Source: Rhizobium redzepovicii
GTDB lineage: Bacteria > Pseudomonadota > Alphaproteobacteria > Rhizobiales > Rhizobiaceae
Length of the DNA: 64,000 bases
Direction of reading: 5' to 3'
Assembly: GCF_019793435.1 (NCBI RefSeq)
Contig: NZ_JAILYH010000001.1
Coordinates: 310,001 to 374,000 of the forward strand
Below, piece by piece: positions 36,101 through 43,598 of this stretch (positions are counted from its first letter, which is position 1; each line of letters opens with the position of its first letter). A program made the position numbers and the translations under genes. Under the pieces are notes generated by a model that ran no database searches, was not told where the DNA came from, and was given only the letters and a program-made list of their open reading frames with translations.

Positions 36101-38629
36101 GTCATGGCCGGAACCGAAAAACTGGTCGCGGTGCAAAATGCGACGATGGGCGAGACCGGCGGCGAGGTCGACATCCCCGTCACCGCGGATTGGGGGGCCG
36201 GCGCCTATGTGACCGCGACGCTCTTCCGCCCCGGCGACGCCCAGGACAGCCACATGCCGATGCGTTCGATCGGCATCAAATGGCTGAAGGTCGATCCCGA
36301 GCAGCGGGCGCTGCAGGTCAAGCTCGACACGCCGGAAAAGATGCTGCCGCGCGGACCGCTCAACATCGGCCTGCAGGTGGCGGGCGCCGGCGCCAATGAA
36401 GATGCCTATGTCACGGTTGCCGCCGTCGATGTCGGCATTCTCAACCTGACGCGCTATGAACCGCCGAACCCGGAGGATTGGTATTTCGGCCAGCGTCAGC
36501 TCGGCCTGGAAATCCGCGACCTCTATGGCCGGCTGATCGACGGCTCGCTGGGTGCGACCGGCAAGCTTAGAACCGGCGGCGACGGCGGCGCCATTGCGCT
36601 GCAGGCGAGCCCGCCGACGCAGAAGCTCGTCGCCTTCTTCTCCGGACCGGTGAAGCTCGACGCCGAAGGCAAGGCCAATGTCTCCTTCGACATTCCGCAA
36701 TTCAACGGCACGGCGCGTGTGATGGCTGTGGCATGGTCGAAGACCGGTGTCGGCCACGGCGTCAAGGACGTTATCATCCGCGATCCCATCGTCGTCACCG
36801 CGAGCCTGCCGAAATTCCTCGCCCCCGGCGACAAGGCCAATCTGCGCCTCGACATCGCCAACACCGATGCACCGGCCGGCGACTACAAGCTGCAGCTGAC
36901 CGGCAATGACGCGGTCGGCATCGACCAAGCCTCCGCCGCCCAGACGATCCGTCTCGAAGCCGGGGCGAAATCCGAGCTGACGCTGCCGCTCATCGGCAAA
37001 CAGCCGGGCGCCGGCAGCGTCTCGATCAACCTCTCCGACTCCTCCGGCCTCTCGCTCGACCAGACCGTCGACGTGCCGGTGCGTCCGTCATCCCTGCCGA
37101 TCACCGAACGCAGGGTACTGGCGCTGAAACCCGGCGCCAAGCTCACCGTCGACAAGAACCTGCTTGCCGACAGCGTGCTGCCCGGCGCCTCGATCAGCGT
37201 CAACGTCACCCGTTCGGCCGCCTTCGACATTCCCGCCCTGCTGATGACGCTCGATCGCTATCCCCTCGGCTGCGCCGAGCAGACCACCAGCCGGGCGCTG
37301 CCGCTGCTCTATCTCGCCGAAGTGGCCAAGCAGGCCGGCATTGAAAATGACGACGATGTGCACAAGCGCGTGCAGGACGCGATCTACCGCGTCCTCTCCT
37401 ACCAGGCTTCGGCCGGCAGCTTCGGCCTCTGGGGACCGGATTCGGGCGACGTCTGGCTCGATTCCTACGTCACCGATTTCCTGACGCGGGCCCGCGAAAT
37501 GAAATATGACGTGCCGGAAAAGGCCTTCGTGCAGGCGCTCGAAAACCTGCAGAACACCCTCTCCTACACCACCGACATCAAGGGCCAGGGCGACCAGATC
37601 GCCTATGCCATCTATGTGCTTGCCCGCAACAAGAAGGCGGCGATCAGCGATCTGCGTTACTACGCCGATACGATGATCAACGATTTCCCGACGCCGCTTG
37701 CCAAGGCGCATATCGCCGCCGCACTGGCGCTCTACGGCGACGCCCAGCGTTCGAAGAACATCTTCGTCGACGCGCTGCAGATGTCGCAGCAATCGATGGT
37801 GTCGCGAGTGAACCTGTCGCGCACCGACTACGGCACCATCCTGCGCGATGGCGCGGCGATCCTGGCGCTCGCTGCGGAAAGCCGGCCGGTGCCGCCCGTC
37901 ATCCCGGATCTTGCCAAGGCCGTCGCCAAGGAATGGAGTCGCAGCAAATACAAGAGCACCCAGGAAGAGACCTGGATGCTGCTTGCCGCACGCGCCATTC
38001 AGGGCGGCGATGACGGGTTGAAGGTCGACGTCAACGGCGCCGCCCATACCGGCGCCTATATGGCCCGCATGAGCGGCGATGCACTCGCCGACCATCCGCT
38101 GACGCTGACCAACCAGACGAGCGACGCGGTCTCGGCTGTCGTCACCACCGTAGCCGCCCCGACGGTGCCTCTGCCGGCCGGCGGCGACGGCTTCATTATC
38201 GAGCGCAGCTATTACACGCTCGACGGCGAAGAGGCGAATGTCAGCGAAGCCAGGCAGAACGAACGCTACGTCGTCGTCATCCATGTGCGCGAGACCAACG
38301 ACTGGCCGTCGCGCATCGTCGTCACCGACCTTCTGCCGGCCGGTTTCGAGATCGACAATCCGAACCTGGTCGATAGCGCCCAGATGACGAATTTCGATTG
38401 GATCGGCGAGATAGCGGCCGCCCATACCGAATTCCGTTACGACCGCTTCGTCGCTGCCTTCAACCGCGCCCAGGGCGACGAGCGCGAATTCAACGTCGCC
38501 TATGTCGTGCGCGCCGTCACCCCCGGCACCTACGACCATCCGGCCGCCAGCGTCGAGGACATGTACCGGCCGGAGCTTTCGGCCCGTACCGCGACCGGCA
38601 AGATGGAGGTCGTGGCAGCACAACAATGA
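33161..38629 (+). CDS. Bacterial alpha-2-macroglobulin family protein with PAN/Apple domain
   Basis: 1822 residues. A signal peptide (FFAFATIAFSMIAVSFPAAAA) has no lipobox, unlike E. coli YfhM. Next comes a PAN/Apple-like Cys-rich domain at about 25-105 (LDQCKTSCIGDKSCKAFTYNPKVKWCFLK), then serial macroglobulin domains. The thioester motif GCAEQT is near residues 1370-1375, followed by the helical thioester-domain region. Bacterial A2Ms are periplasmic protease traps thought to protect the envelope when the outer membrane is breached. GGGGGGAA precedes the ATG; an in-frame GTG at 33113 is less likely. The stop overlaps the start of the PBP1C gene, the conserved partner. Confidence 0.93.
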   Translation: MSVRSFFAFATIAFSMIAVSFPAAAADTKRDIQTIKDADFFGFDLRTEQNVSLDQCKTSCIGDKSCKAFTYNPKVKWCFLKSDFKTMNAFPGAIAGKIVETAAQKEPDLGAAPRLTFLTNDLIQQAHDFKDNLELTDDQQGQGADSLTANARLDLTANNLADALKSFHGALSITPDDADLWLETARAAASLGTAESGTSGQAVLDALNGYELTRTKPKRAEALAVLADALDRNANYRPALDAYKASLALVASDDVQAAYLQLKSTQGFRITEHTVDADSATPRACVTFSEALVKTTDYTPFVTLNGAAPKALETKDKQICVEGLTHGETYKIAFRTGLPSSVDEALEAPVSIDVYIKDRSQMVRFTGDSFVLPSTARRGIPIVSVNLASANLKLYRIGDRAIAPLLTNSQFLSQLDGYSAQNIQDQNGELVWQGSIDIANELNKDIVTSFPVDEALPERKPGIYVMTATGPNGPTQEWDSQATQWFLVSDIGITTYAGTDGLNVFTRSLASAKPISGVELQLLAKNNEVLGTATTDENGRATFTAGLIRGTAALTPAVITAKNGTSDYVFLDMTRAGFDLSDRGVTGRAAPGAIDVLTFTERGIYRAGETVHAQALARDTDGNAIENLPLTFIFSRPDGVEDRRIVSQTSNLGGYSIDFPTQENAMRGTWTMNIYTDPKGSAIASKSFLVDDFVPDRTDMEIKTEAKEIGPDTPATINISGKYLYGAPAAGQTLEGNVVVKPTRESAAYKGFLFGLADEEASEDSRLPIDGLPELDENGEASTDLTVGDLPATTQLLNATVYISMQEAGGRAIERSLTLPVKNERASIGIKPEFSSDLPENSIANFTVIGVNADGQKQEAKGLRWKFYSLNREYQWYREGTAWKYEPVYTAEQIANGGVDATTDGGKISVPVKWGRYRLEVESPDADGPTSSVEFDAGWFVASTSTETPDGLEIALDKDSYKIGDTAKLKVTSRYRGELMVMAGTEKLVAVQNATMGETGGEVDIPVTADWGAGAYVTATLFRPGDAQDSHMPMRSIGIKWLKVDPEQRALQVKLDTPEKMLPRGPLNIGLQVAGAGANEDAYVTVAAVDVGILNLTRYEPPNPEDWYFGQRQLGLEIRDLYGRLIDGSLGATGKLRTGGDGGAIALQASPPTQKLVAFFSGPVKLDAEGKANVSFDIPQFNGTARVMAVAWSKTGVGHGVKDVIIRDPIVVTASLPKFLAPGDKANLRLDIANTDAPAGDYKLQLTGNDAVGIDQASAAQTIRLEAGAKSELTLPLIGKQPGAGSVSINLSDSSGLSLDQTVDVPVRPSSLPITERRVLALKPGAKLTVDKNLLADSVLPGASISVNVTRSAAFDIPALLMTLDRYPLGCAEQTTSRALPLLYLAEVAKQAGIENDDDVHKRVQDAIYRVLSYQASAGSFGLWGPDSGDVWLDSYVTDFLTRAREMKYDVPEKAFVQALENLQNTLSYTTDIKGQGDQIAYAIYVLARNKKAAISDLRYYADTMINDFPTPLAKAHIAAALALYGDAQRSKNIFVDALQMSQQSMVSRVNLSRTDYGTILRDGAAILALAAESRPVPPVIPDLAKAVAKEWSRSKYKSTQEETWMLLAARAIQGGDDGLKVDVNGAAHTGAYMARMSGDALADHPLTLTNQTSDAVSAVVTTVAAPTVPLPAGGDGFIIERSYYTLDGEEANVSEARQNERYVVVIHVRETNDWPSRIVVTDLLPAGFEIDNPNLVDSAQMTNFDWIGEIAAAHTEFRYDRFVAAFNRAQGDEREFNVAYVVRAVTPGTYDHPAASVEDMYRPELSARTATGKMEVVAAQQ

Positions 38630-40707
38630 GGCTGTGGCGCAAGATCGCGATCGGGTCCGCCGCCGGCATCCTTCTTGCCGGCGCGGCCCTCTTCGCGCTC
38701 GACGCCGCCGACACGGCCTTTCCGCCGCCGCTCGATAAGGCGAACCTGGTCTCCGCCGAGGTGCTGGATGCCGACGGCCAATTGCTGCGCGCCTTCGCGA
38801 CCTCGGAAGGCCGCTGGCGGCTGAAGACTGGAGTCGCCGACGTCGATCCGCAATTCCTGCGCATGCTGATCGCCTATGAAGACCAGCGTTTTTACGATCA
38901 CGGCGGCGTCGACGCCTGGGCGCTTGGGCGCGCGAGCCTGCAATTCATCCGCAACGGCCGCATCGTTTCCGGCGCTTCGACACTGTCGATGCAGGTGGCG
39001 CGGCTCATTGAGCCGCGGGCGGGACGATCGCTTTCGGCAAAACTGCTGCAGCTCGCACGCGCCGTGCAGATCGAGCGGCGGCTGTCGAAGGAGCAGATCC
39101 TCGACCTCTATCTCACCCATGCGCCCTATGGCGGCAATCTCGAAGGCGTGCGCGCCGCAAGCCTTGCCTATTTCGGCAAGGAGCCGCGGCGCCTGACCGT
39201 CGCCGAGGCCGCCCTGCTCGTCGCCTTGCCGCAATTGCCCGAACGGCGCCGGCCGGACCGCAATCTCCAGGCGGCGCATGAGGCGCGCAAGCGCGTGCTT
39301 GAGCGCGTCGCCGTGGCTGAGGCCGTCGGCGACGGCGAAGCGGCGCGGGCCGAGATTGTCGCCATCCCGTCGCGGCGCATGCAATTGCCGGCACTGGCCG
39401 CCCATGTCGGCGAAGCGGCTCTGCGCAAGGAGCCTTCGGTCCTCAAGCATCAGACGACCTTGAAGAAGCAGGTGCAGCAGGGGCTGGAGGCAGTCGCCCG
39501 GGCAGCGGCGATGAAACTCGGGCCGAAGCTTTCGCTCGCCATGGTGATGGCGGATGCCCAGACCGGCGCGATCGTCGGCGAGGTCGGCTCCGCCGATTAT
39601 TTCGACGCCAGCCGCTCCGGTTGGATCGACATGACGCGCGTCAACCGCTCGCCCGGCTCGACGCTGAAGCCCTTCATCTACGGGCTCGCCTTCGAGCAGG
39701 GTCTCGTCTCTCAGGAGACGATCATCGAGGACCGGCCGGCCGATTTCTTCGGTTACCGGCCGCGCAATTTCGACATGAGCTATCAAGGCGACGTCACCGT
39801 CCGTGAGGCCTTGCAGCTCTCCTTGAATGTGCCGGCCGTCAAACTGCTCGACGCCGTCGGACCGTCGCGGCTGCTGGTGCGCTTCCGCCGCGCCGAGGTG
39901 CGGCCGGCTTTGCCGCCGAACGAGACGCCGGGGCTGGCGATCGGTCTTGGTGGCGTTGGGCTCACGCTGAAGGATCTGGTGCAGCTCTATACGGCGCTCG
40001 CCAATCGCGGCCAGCCGGCAAGGCTCGGCGACGGCATCACCGGAACGCCTGATAAGCTCGACGGCGAACCGCTTTTGGAGCCGGTGGCGGTCTGGAATAT
40101 CGCCGATATTCTTTCCGGCGTCATTCCCCCCACCGGCGCGCCGCAGCGCGGCATCGCCTACAAGACCGGCACGAGCTACGGCTATCGCGACGCCTGGTCG
40201 GTCGGCTATGACGGACGTTATGTCCTCGGCGTCTGGGTCGGACGGCCCGACAACAGCGCCGTGCCTGGTTTGACCGGCTATGGCACCGCCGCACCCATCC
40301 TGTTCGAAGGTTTCGCCAAGTCCGGCATCGCGACAACGCCGCTGCCCCGACCGCCCGCCGGCGCCGTGCGCATCGCCCAGTCCGAGCTGCCGATCAGCCA
40401 GCGGCGGTTTGCGCTGAATGCCAGCGGCCTGCTTGTCGCCTCCGGCCGCGAAGCCGCGCCTCAGATCGTCTATCCGCCCGAGGGTGCTCATATCGATCTC
40501 GGGGCAGGCGCAGGCGACCTGTCGCCGCTGATGCTGAAGCTGCAGGGCGGCCGCGCCCCCTTCCGTTGGCTTGCCAACGGCAAGCCGCTGCCCGATCTCT
40601 CGCGCCGGCGCACGCAGCAGTGGCTTCCGGATGGCGGCGGCTACTCGAAATTGACTGTTATCGACTCGGCCGGACGCGCCGCAAGCGTGGGCGTTTTCAT
40701 CGACTAG
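38626..40707 (+). CDS. pbpC: Penicillin-binding protein 1C (bifunctional transglycosylase/transpeptidase)
   Basis: 693 residues. An N-terminal membrane anchor (IAIGSAAGILLAGAALFAL) precedes the glycosyltransferase-51 domain (IAYEDQRFYDHGGVD with catalytic Glu, ASTLSMQVAR, LDLYLTHAPYGGNLEGVRAAS). The transpeptidase domain has SxxK in SPGSTLKPF, SxN in SLNVP and KTG in AYKTGTSYGYRD. The C-terminal domain (about 590-693) is the PBP1C-specific region. It polymerises and crosslinks peptidoglycan at the inner membrane. The ATGA overlap with the A2M gene indicates coupling; A2M is thought to guard the wall-repair role of PBP1C. Confidence 0.95.
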   Translation: MRLWRKIAIGSAAGILLAGAALFALDAADTAFPPPLDKANLVSAEVLDADGQLLRAFATSEGRWRLKTGVADVDPQFLRMLIAYEDQRFYDHGGVDAWALGRASLQFIRNGRIVSGASTLSMQVARLIEPRAGRSLSAKLLQLARAVQIERRLSKEQILDLYLTHAPYGGNLEGVRAASLAYFGKEPRRLTVAEAALLVALPQLPERRRPDRNLQAAHEARKRVLERVAVAEAVGDGEAARAEIVAIPSRRMQLPALAAHVGEAALRKEPSVLKHQTTLKKQVQQGLEAVARAAAMKLGPKLSLAMVMADAQTGAIVGEVGSADYFDASRSGWIDMTRVNRSPGSTLKPFIYGLAFEQGLVSQETIIEDRPADFFGYRPRNFDMSYQGDVTVREALQLSLNVPAVKLLDAVGPSRLLVRFRRAEVRPALPPNETPGLAIGLGGVGLTLKDLVQLYTALANRGQPARLGDGITGTPDKLDGEPLLEPVAVWNIADILSGVIPPTGAPQRGIAYKTGTSYGYRDAWSVGYDGRYVLGVWVGRPDNSAVPGLTGYGTAAPILFEGFAKSGIATTPLPRPPAGAVRIAQSELPISQRRFALNASGLLVASGREAAPQIVYPPEGAHIDLGAGAGDLSPLMLKLQGGRAPFRWLANGKPLPDLSRRRTQQWLPDGGGYSKLTVIDSAGRAASVGVFID

Positions 40708-40708
40708 C

Positions 40709-40754
40709 ATCGGCCCGAAAATCGGAATCGCTTTTCGGAAAGCACGATGCGTAG
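40709..40754. repeat. Palindromic intergenic repeat
   Basis: Inverted arms CCGAAAA / TTTTCGG around about ten bases, with flanking CATCGG and CACGATGCG. It is related in style to the element at 24065-24116 and lies directly after pbpC, next to another palindrome. Confidence 0.5.
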
Positions 40755-40765
40755 ATTCAAAAATG

Positions 40766-40809
40766 TTACAGCGTCCTTTGCGCGTCTCAAAAGACGCGCG
40801 GCGCTGTAA
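40766..40809. repeat. Palindromic rhizobial repeat, well preserved copy
   Basis: Outer arms TTACAGCG / CGCTGTAA enclose inner perfect arms GCGCGTCT / AGACGCGC with loop CAAA. The degenerate copy at 1033-1078 keeps the same order. It ends 2 bases before the -35 element of the treY promoter, so it could also end the pbpC transcript. Confidence 0.7.
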
Positions 40810-40810
40810 G

Positions 40811-40836
40811 GGAACCAAACCCCCGGTACAACCGTT
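40811..40836 (+). promoter_or_regulatory. EcfG-type general stress promoter for treY
   Basis: GGAAC at 40811-40815, a 17-base spacer, and CGTT at 40833-40836: an exact match to the EcfG consensus. It points at treY, whose ATG is 34 bases downstream. Trehalose synthesis genes are commonly under general-stress control, which fits. Confidence 0.8.
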
Positions 40837-40869
40837 GGAAAGGGTCTCCCTCCAACGTCAGACGGCCTC

Positions 40870-43479
40870 ATGACACTTCCGACCGCGACCTACCGGATAC
40901 AATTCCGCAACGGCATGACCTTCGATCGTGCCTGCGGCCTCATTCCCTACCTCAAGACCCTCGGCATCAGCCACCTCTATGCCTCACCGATCTTCACCGC
41001 CGTTAACGGCTCGACCCACGGCTATGACGTCACCGATGCCAACGACATCGATCCGGCGCTCGGCGGCCGGGCGGGGTTCGAACGGCTGACGGAAAACCTT
41101 GCCGCGGCGGGCATGGGCCTCATCCTCGATATTGTTCCGAACCACATGGCCGCCTCGCCGGAAAACGGCTGGTGGCGCGACGTGCTGGCATTCGGCCGGC
41201 AGAGCGCCTATGCCGGCCACTTCGACATCGACTGGAGCGAGCCGCTGACCCTGCCGCAGCTCGGCCAGGATTTCGAGGCGGCACTTGCCGCCGGCGAGCT
41301 GCGGATCGTGCTCGACGAAACGCGCGGCAATTTCGCCTTCGCCTATTTCGAAACGCTGCTGCCGCTCAACCCCAGCAGTTACGGCGCGATCGCAAACCGA
41401 CTCGACGATCCGGTGGCAACGAGAATGGCGGAGGCTGCGGCCATAACGTCCGGCGAGGACATTGTCCGCACCATGCGCGACATCCTCTTCGAAGGCGGCG
41501 ACCGGGCGGTGCTCAGGCAGAAGCTCGAGGACATCTCCGCCGATCGCGACTTCGTCAAAGGCCTGCATGAGGCACAGTACTGGCGGCTCACCCATTGGAA
41601 GGAAGCGGCGCGGCATTTGAGTTATCGCCGTTTTTTCGAGGTCACCGGGCTTGTGGGAACCCGGGTCGAAAATCCCTCCGTGTTCGAGGACATGCACCGG
41701 CTGACGATCGAGCTGGTGCACCATGGCAAGGTGCAGGGCCTGCGCATCGACCATGTCGACGGGCTCGCCGAACCCAAGGCCTATCTCGACCGGCTCAGGG
41801 ACGCGGTTGGGCCGGACACCTATATCGTCGTGGAAAAGATCCTCGGGGGCGGCGAAGCGCTGCCGGAGAGCTGGCCGGTCTCGGGCACCACGGGATATGA
41901 ATTCATCGCGGCACTCAGCGAACTCTTCGTCGACGGCAGCGGCCTGCGCAGATTGGATGATGCCTATCGCAGCCTCGCCGGCGAGACCGGCGATCTCGAG
42001 GAAGGCCGGCGACTTGCCAAGCGGCTGATGGTCGAGCGCAACTTCGCCGGCGAGACCAGCAGGCTGGCAGCGATCGCGGTGGGGATCTTTCCCGAGATAA
42101 ACAGAGACGAGATCGCCACGGCGCTGACCGAGCTGCTGATCGCCTTCCCGGTCTACCGCACCTATGGCGACGGCGGTCCGCTCGCCTGGCAGGATTCAGC
42201 CGTCCTTGCCGCAACCGCATCGCAAGCCATGGCCCGGCTCGATGATCGGCGGGCCCTTGATCATGTGCTGCGGCTTCTCGAAGGCAAGGTCGACGGTGAT
42301 GCGGCCCATGAGTTCCGCATCCGCTTTCAGCAATTGAGCGGGCCGGTGATGGCGAAAGCGACTGAGGATACGCTGTTCTATCGCTATAACCGGTTGCTTG
42401 CCGCAAACGAAGTCGGCGGTGAACCCGGCAAGGCGCCGGATGGCCCGGAGGGTTTTCATCGCCGCATGGCCGACCGGGCACGGCTGCAGCCGCACGGGCT
42501 GTCGGCAAGCGCCACTCATGACACCAAACGCGGCGAGGATGCGCGCGCCAGGCTTTATGCGCTGAGCGAGGGCGCCGATGTTTTCGCGCAGGCGGTGGCG
42601 CGCTGGCGTGAGATGAACCGGCCATGGCTGACGGAGCTGCCGGATGGAGCAGCACCGGAGCCGAATGTCGAATGGATGCTCTATCAGGCGTTGGCCGGCA
42701 TCTGGCCGGAGGATTTCGGCCGAGCTCAGACGGCCGAGCTTGCCGAGCGCTTTACCGATTACGCGGTCAAGGCGGTGCGCGAGGCGAAACTCCACACCGG
42801 CTGGATCGAACAGGATGCCGCTTACGAAGACGCGGTGAAGGCCTATGCGGCGGCGCTGATTTCACCCGAGAACGACGCCTTCCTCGAGGATTTCGAAAGG
42901 GTGCTGCAGCCCTTCATCGCCGCCGGTTACCTTAACAGCCTGTCGCAAACGCTCCTCAAGCTGACGGCGCCCGGCATTCCCGACATCTACCAGGGCTCCG
43001 AGGGTTTCGATTTCAGCCTCGTCGATCCCGACAACCGCCGGCCGGCCGATCATGAACGGCTCACCGCCTGGCTCACTGAAGCTGGGCCGATCGCCAAGCT
43101 TCAGGCGGCCGCGTTGAAGCAGCGCATCATCGCGATCGGCCTGCAGCTGCGCCAGCGGCACCCGGCACTCTTTGCCAGGGGTGACTATCTGCCGCTGAAA
43201 GTGACGGGCAGCCGGCGCGAGCACCTGCTGGCGTTTGCCCGGGTGCACAAGGACAATTTCGCGATCGTCGCCGCACCCCGGCTGATGTTCGGCTGGCTCG
43301 ACCCCGGCGTGCTCTTTGCCGGCCCGGAATTCTGGGAGGATACGGCGATCGCCGTCCCCTCCCCTCTCCATGGGCTGAAGGCGGATCTGGTGACCGGCAA
43401 GACGATCGAACCCGGCGGCAGCATTGCGGTCGCCGCCCTGCTCGGCAGCCAGCCGGTCGGATTGATCAGCCCGATCTGA
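40870..43479 (+). CDS. treY: Maltooligosyl trehalose synthase
   Basis: 869 residues. GH13-type motifs include an N-terminal ATYRIQFRNGMTFDRACGLIPYLKTLGISHLYASPIFTAVNGSTHGYDVTDAN, then ILDIVPNHMA, GLRIDHVDGLAEPKAYL (catalytic Asp region) and YIVVEKILGGGE (catalytic Glu region). SATHDTKRGEDARAR and PGIPDIYQGSE are also typical of TreY. The enzyme converts the reducing end of maltooligosaccharides to a trehalose unit in the cytoplasm. The partner gene treZ is not adjacent and must be elsewhere. A general-stress promoter lies just upstream. Confidence 0.95.
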   Translation: MTLPTATYRIQFRNGMTFDRACGLIPYLKTLGISHLYASPIFTAVNGSTHGYDVTDANDIDPALGGRAGFERLTENLAAAGMGLILDIVPNHMAASPENGWWRDVLAFGRQSAYAGHFDIDWSEPLTLPQLGQDFEAALAAGELRIVLDETRGNFAFAYFETLLPLNPSSYGAIANRLDDPVATRMAEAAAITSGEDIVRTMRDILFEGGDRAVLRQKLEDISADRDFVKGLHEAQYWRLTHWKEAARHLSYRRFFEVTGLVGTRVENPSVFEDMHRLTIELVHHGKVQGLRIDHVDGLAEPKAYLDRLRDAVGPDTYIVVEKILGGGEALPESWPVSGTTGYEFIAALSELFVDGSGLRRLDDAYRSLAGETGDLEEGRRLAKRLMVERNFAGETSRLAAIAVGIFPEINRDEIATALTELLIAFPVYRTYGDGGPLAWQDSAVLAATASQAMARLDDRRALDHVLRLLEGKVDGDAAHEFRIRFQQLSGPVMAKATEDTLFYRYNRLLAANEVGGEPGKAPDGPEGFHRRMADRARLQPHGLSASATHDTKRGEDARARLYALSEGADVFAQAVARWREMNRPWLTELPDGAAPEPNVEWMLYQALAGIWPEDFGRAQTAELAERFTDYAVKAVREAKLHTGWIEQDAAYEDAVKAYAAALISPENDAFLEDFERVLQPFIAAGYLNSLSQTLLKLTAPGIPDIYQGSEGFDFSLVDPDNRRPADHERLTAWLTEAGPIAKLQAAALKQRIIAIGLQLRQRHPALFARGDYLPLKVTGSRREHLLAFARVHKDNFAIVAAPRLMFGWLDPGVLFAGPEFWEDTAIAVPSPLHGLKADLVTGKTIEPGGSIAVAALLGSQPVGLISPI

Positions 43480-43488
43480 GGATCGGGC
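43469..43488 (+). terminator. Hairpin over the treY stop codon
   Basis: Perfect 8-bp arms GCCCGATC / GATCGGGC with the treY TGA in the 4-base loop. There is no T run; a candidate 3'-end structure only. Confidence 0.35.
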
Positions 43489-43533
43489 GACAGAGCGCCA
43501 GCTTCAAAAAATGGGCCTTGTCAAAATTAGCGC

Positions 43534-43564
43534 TTGACCTTCCAGTTGCTGGAAGGTGGATAAG
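43534..43564 (+). promoter_or_regulatory. CueR-type copper promoter/operator
   Basis: -35 TTGACC (43534-43539), a 19-base spacer and -10-like GATAAG (43559-43564). The spacer is filled by the inverted repeat ACCTTCC-N7-GGAAGGT (43537-43557). The long spacer and this palindrome are the hallmark of MerR-family CueR/HmrR copper promoters. It drives the P-type ATPase gene starting at 43599 and probably the cueR gene after it. Confidence 0.88.
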
Positions 43565-43598
43565 CATCTCCAACTGCCCCAGGGCATAGGAGATAGTC

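Noticed and set aside
34598..36928. 776-codon open frame opposite the A2M gene
   Set aside because: A mirror frame of a real gene; composition and lack of domains argue against coding.
38530..40818. 762-codon open frame opposite pbpC
   Set aside because: Same reasoning: a strong pbpC gene with all catalytic motifs occupies the other strand.
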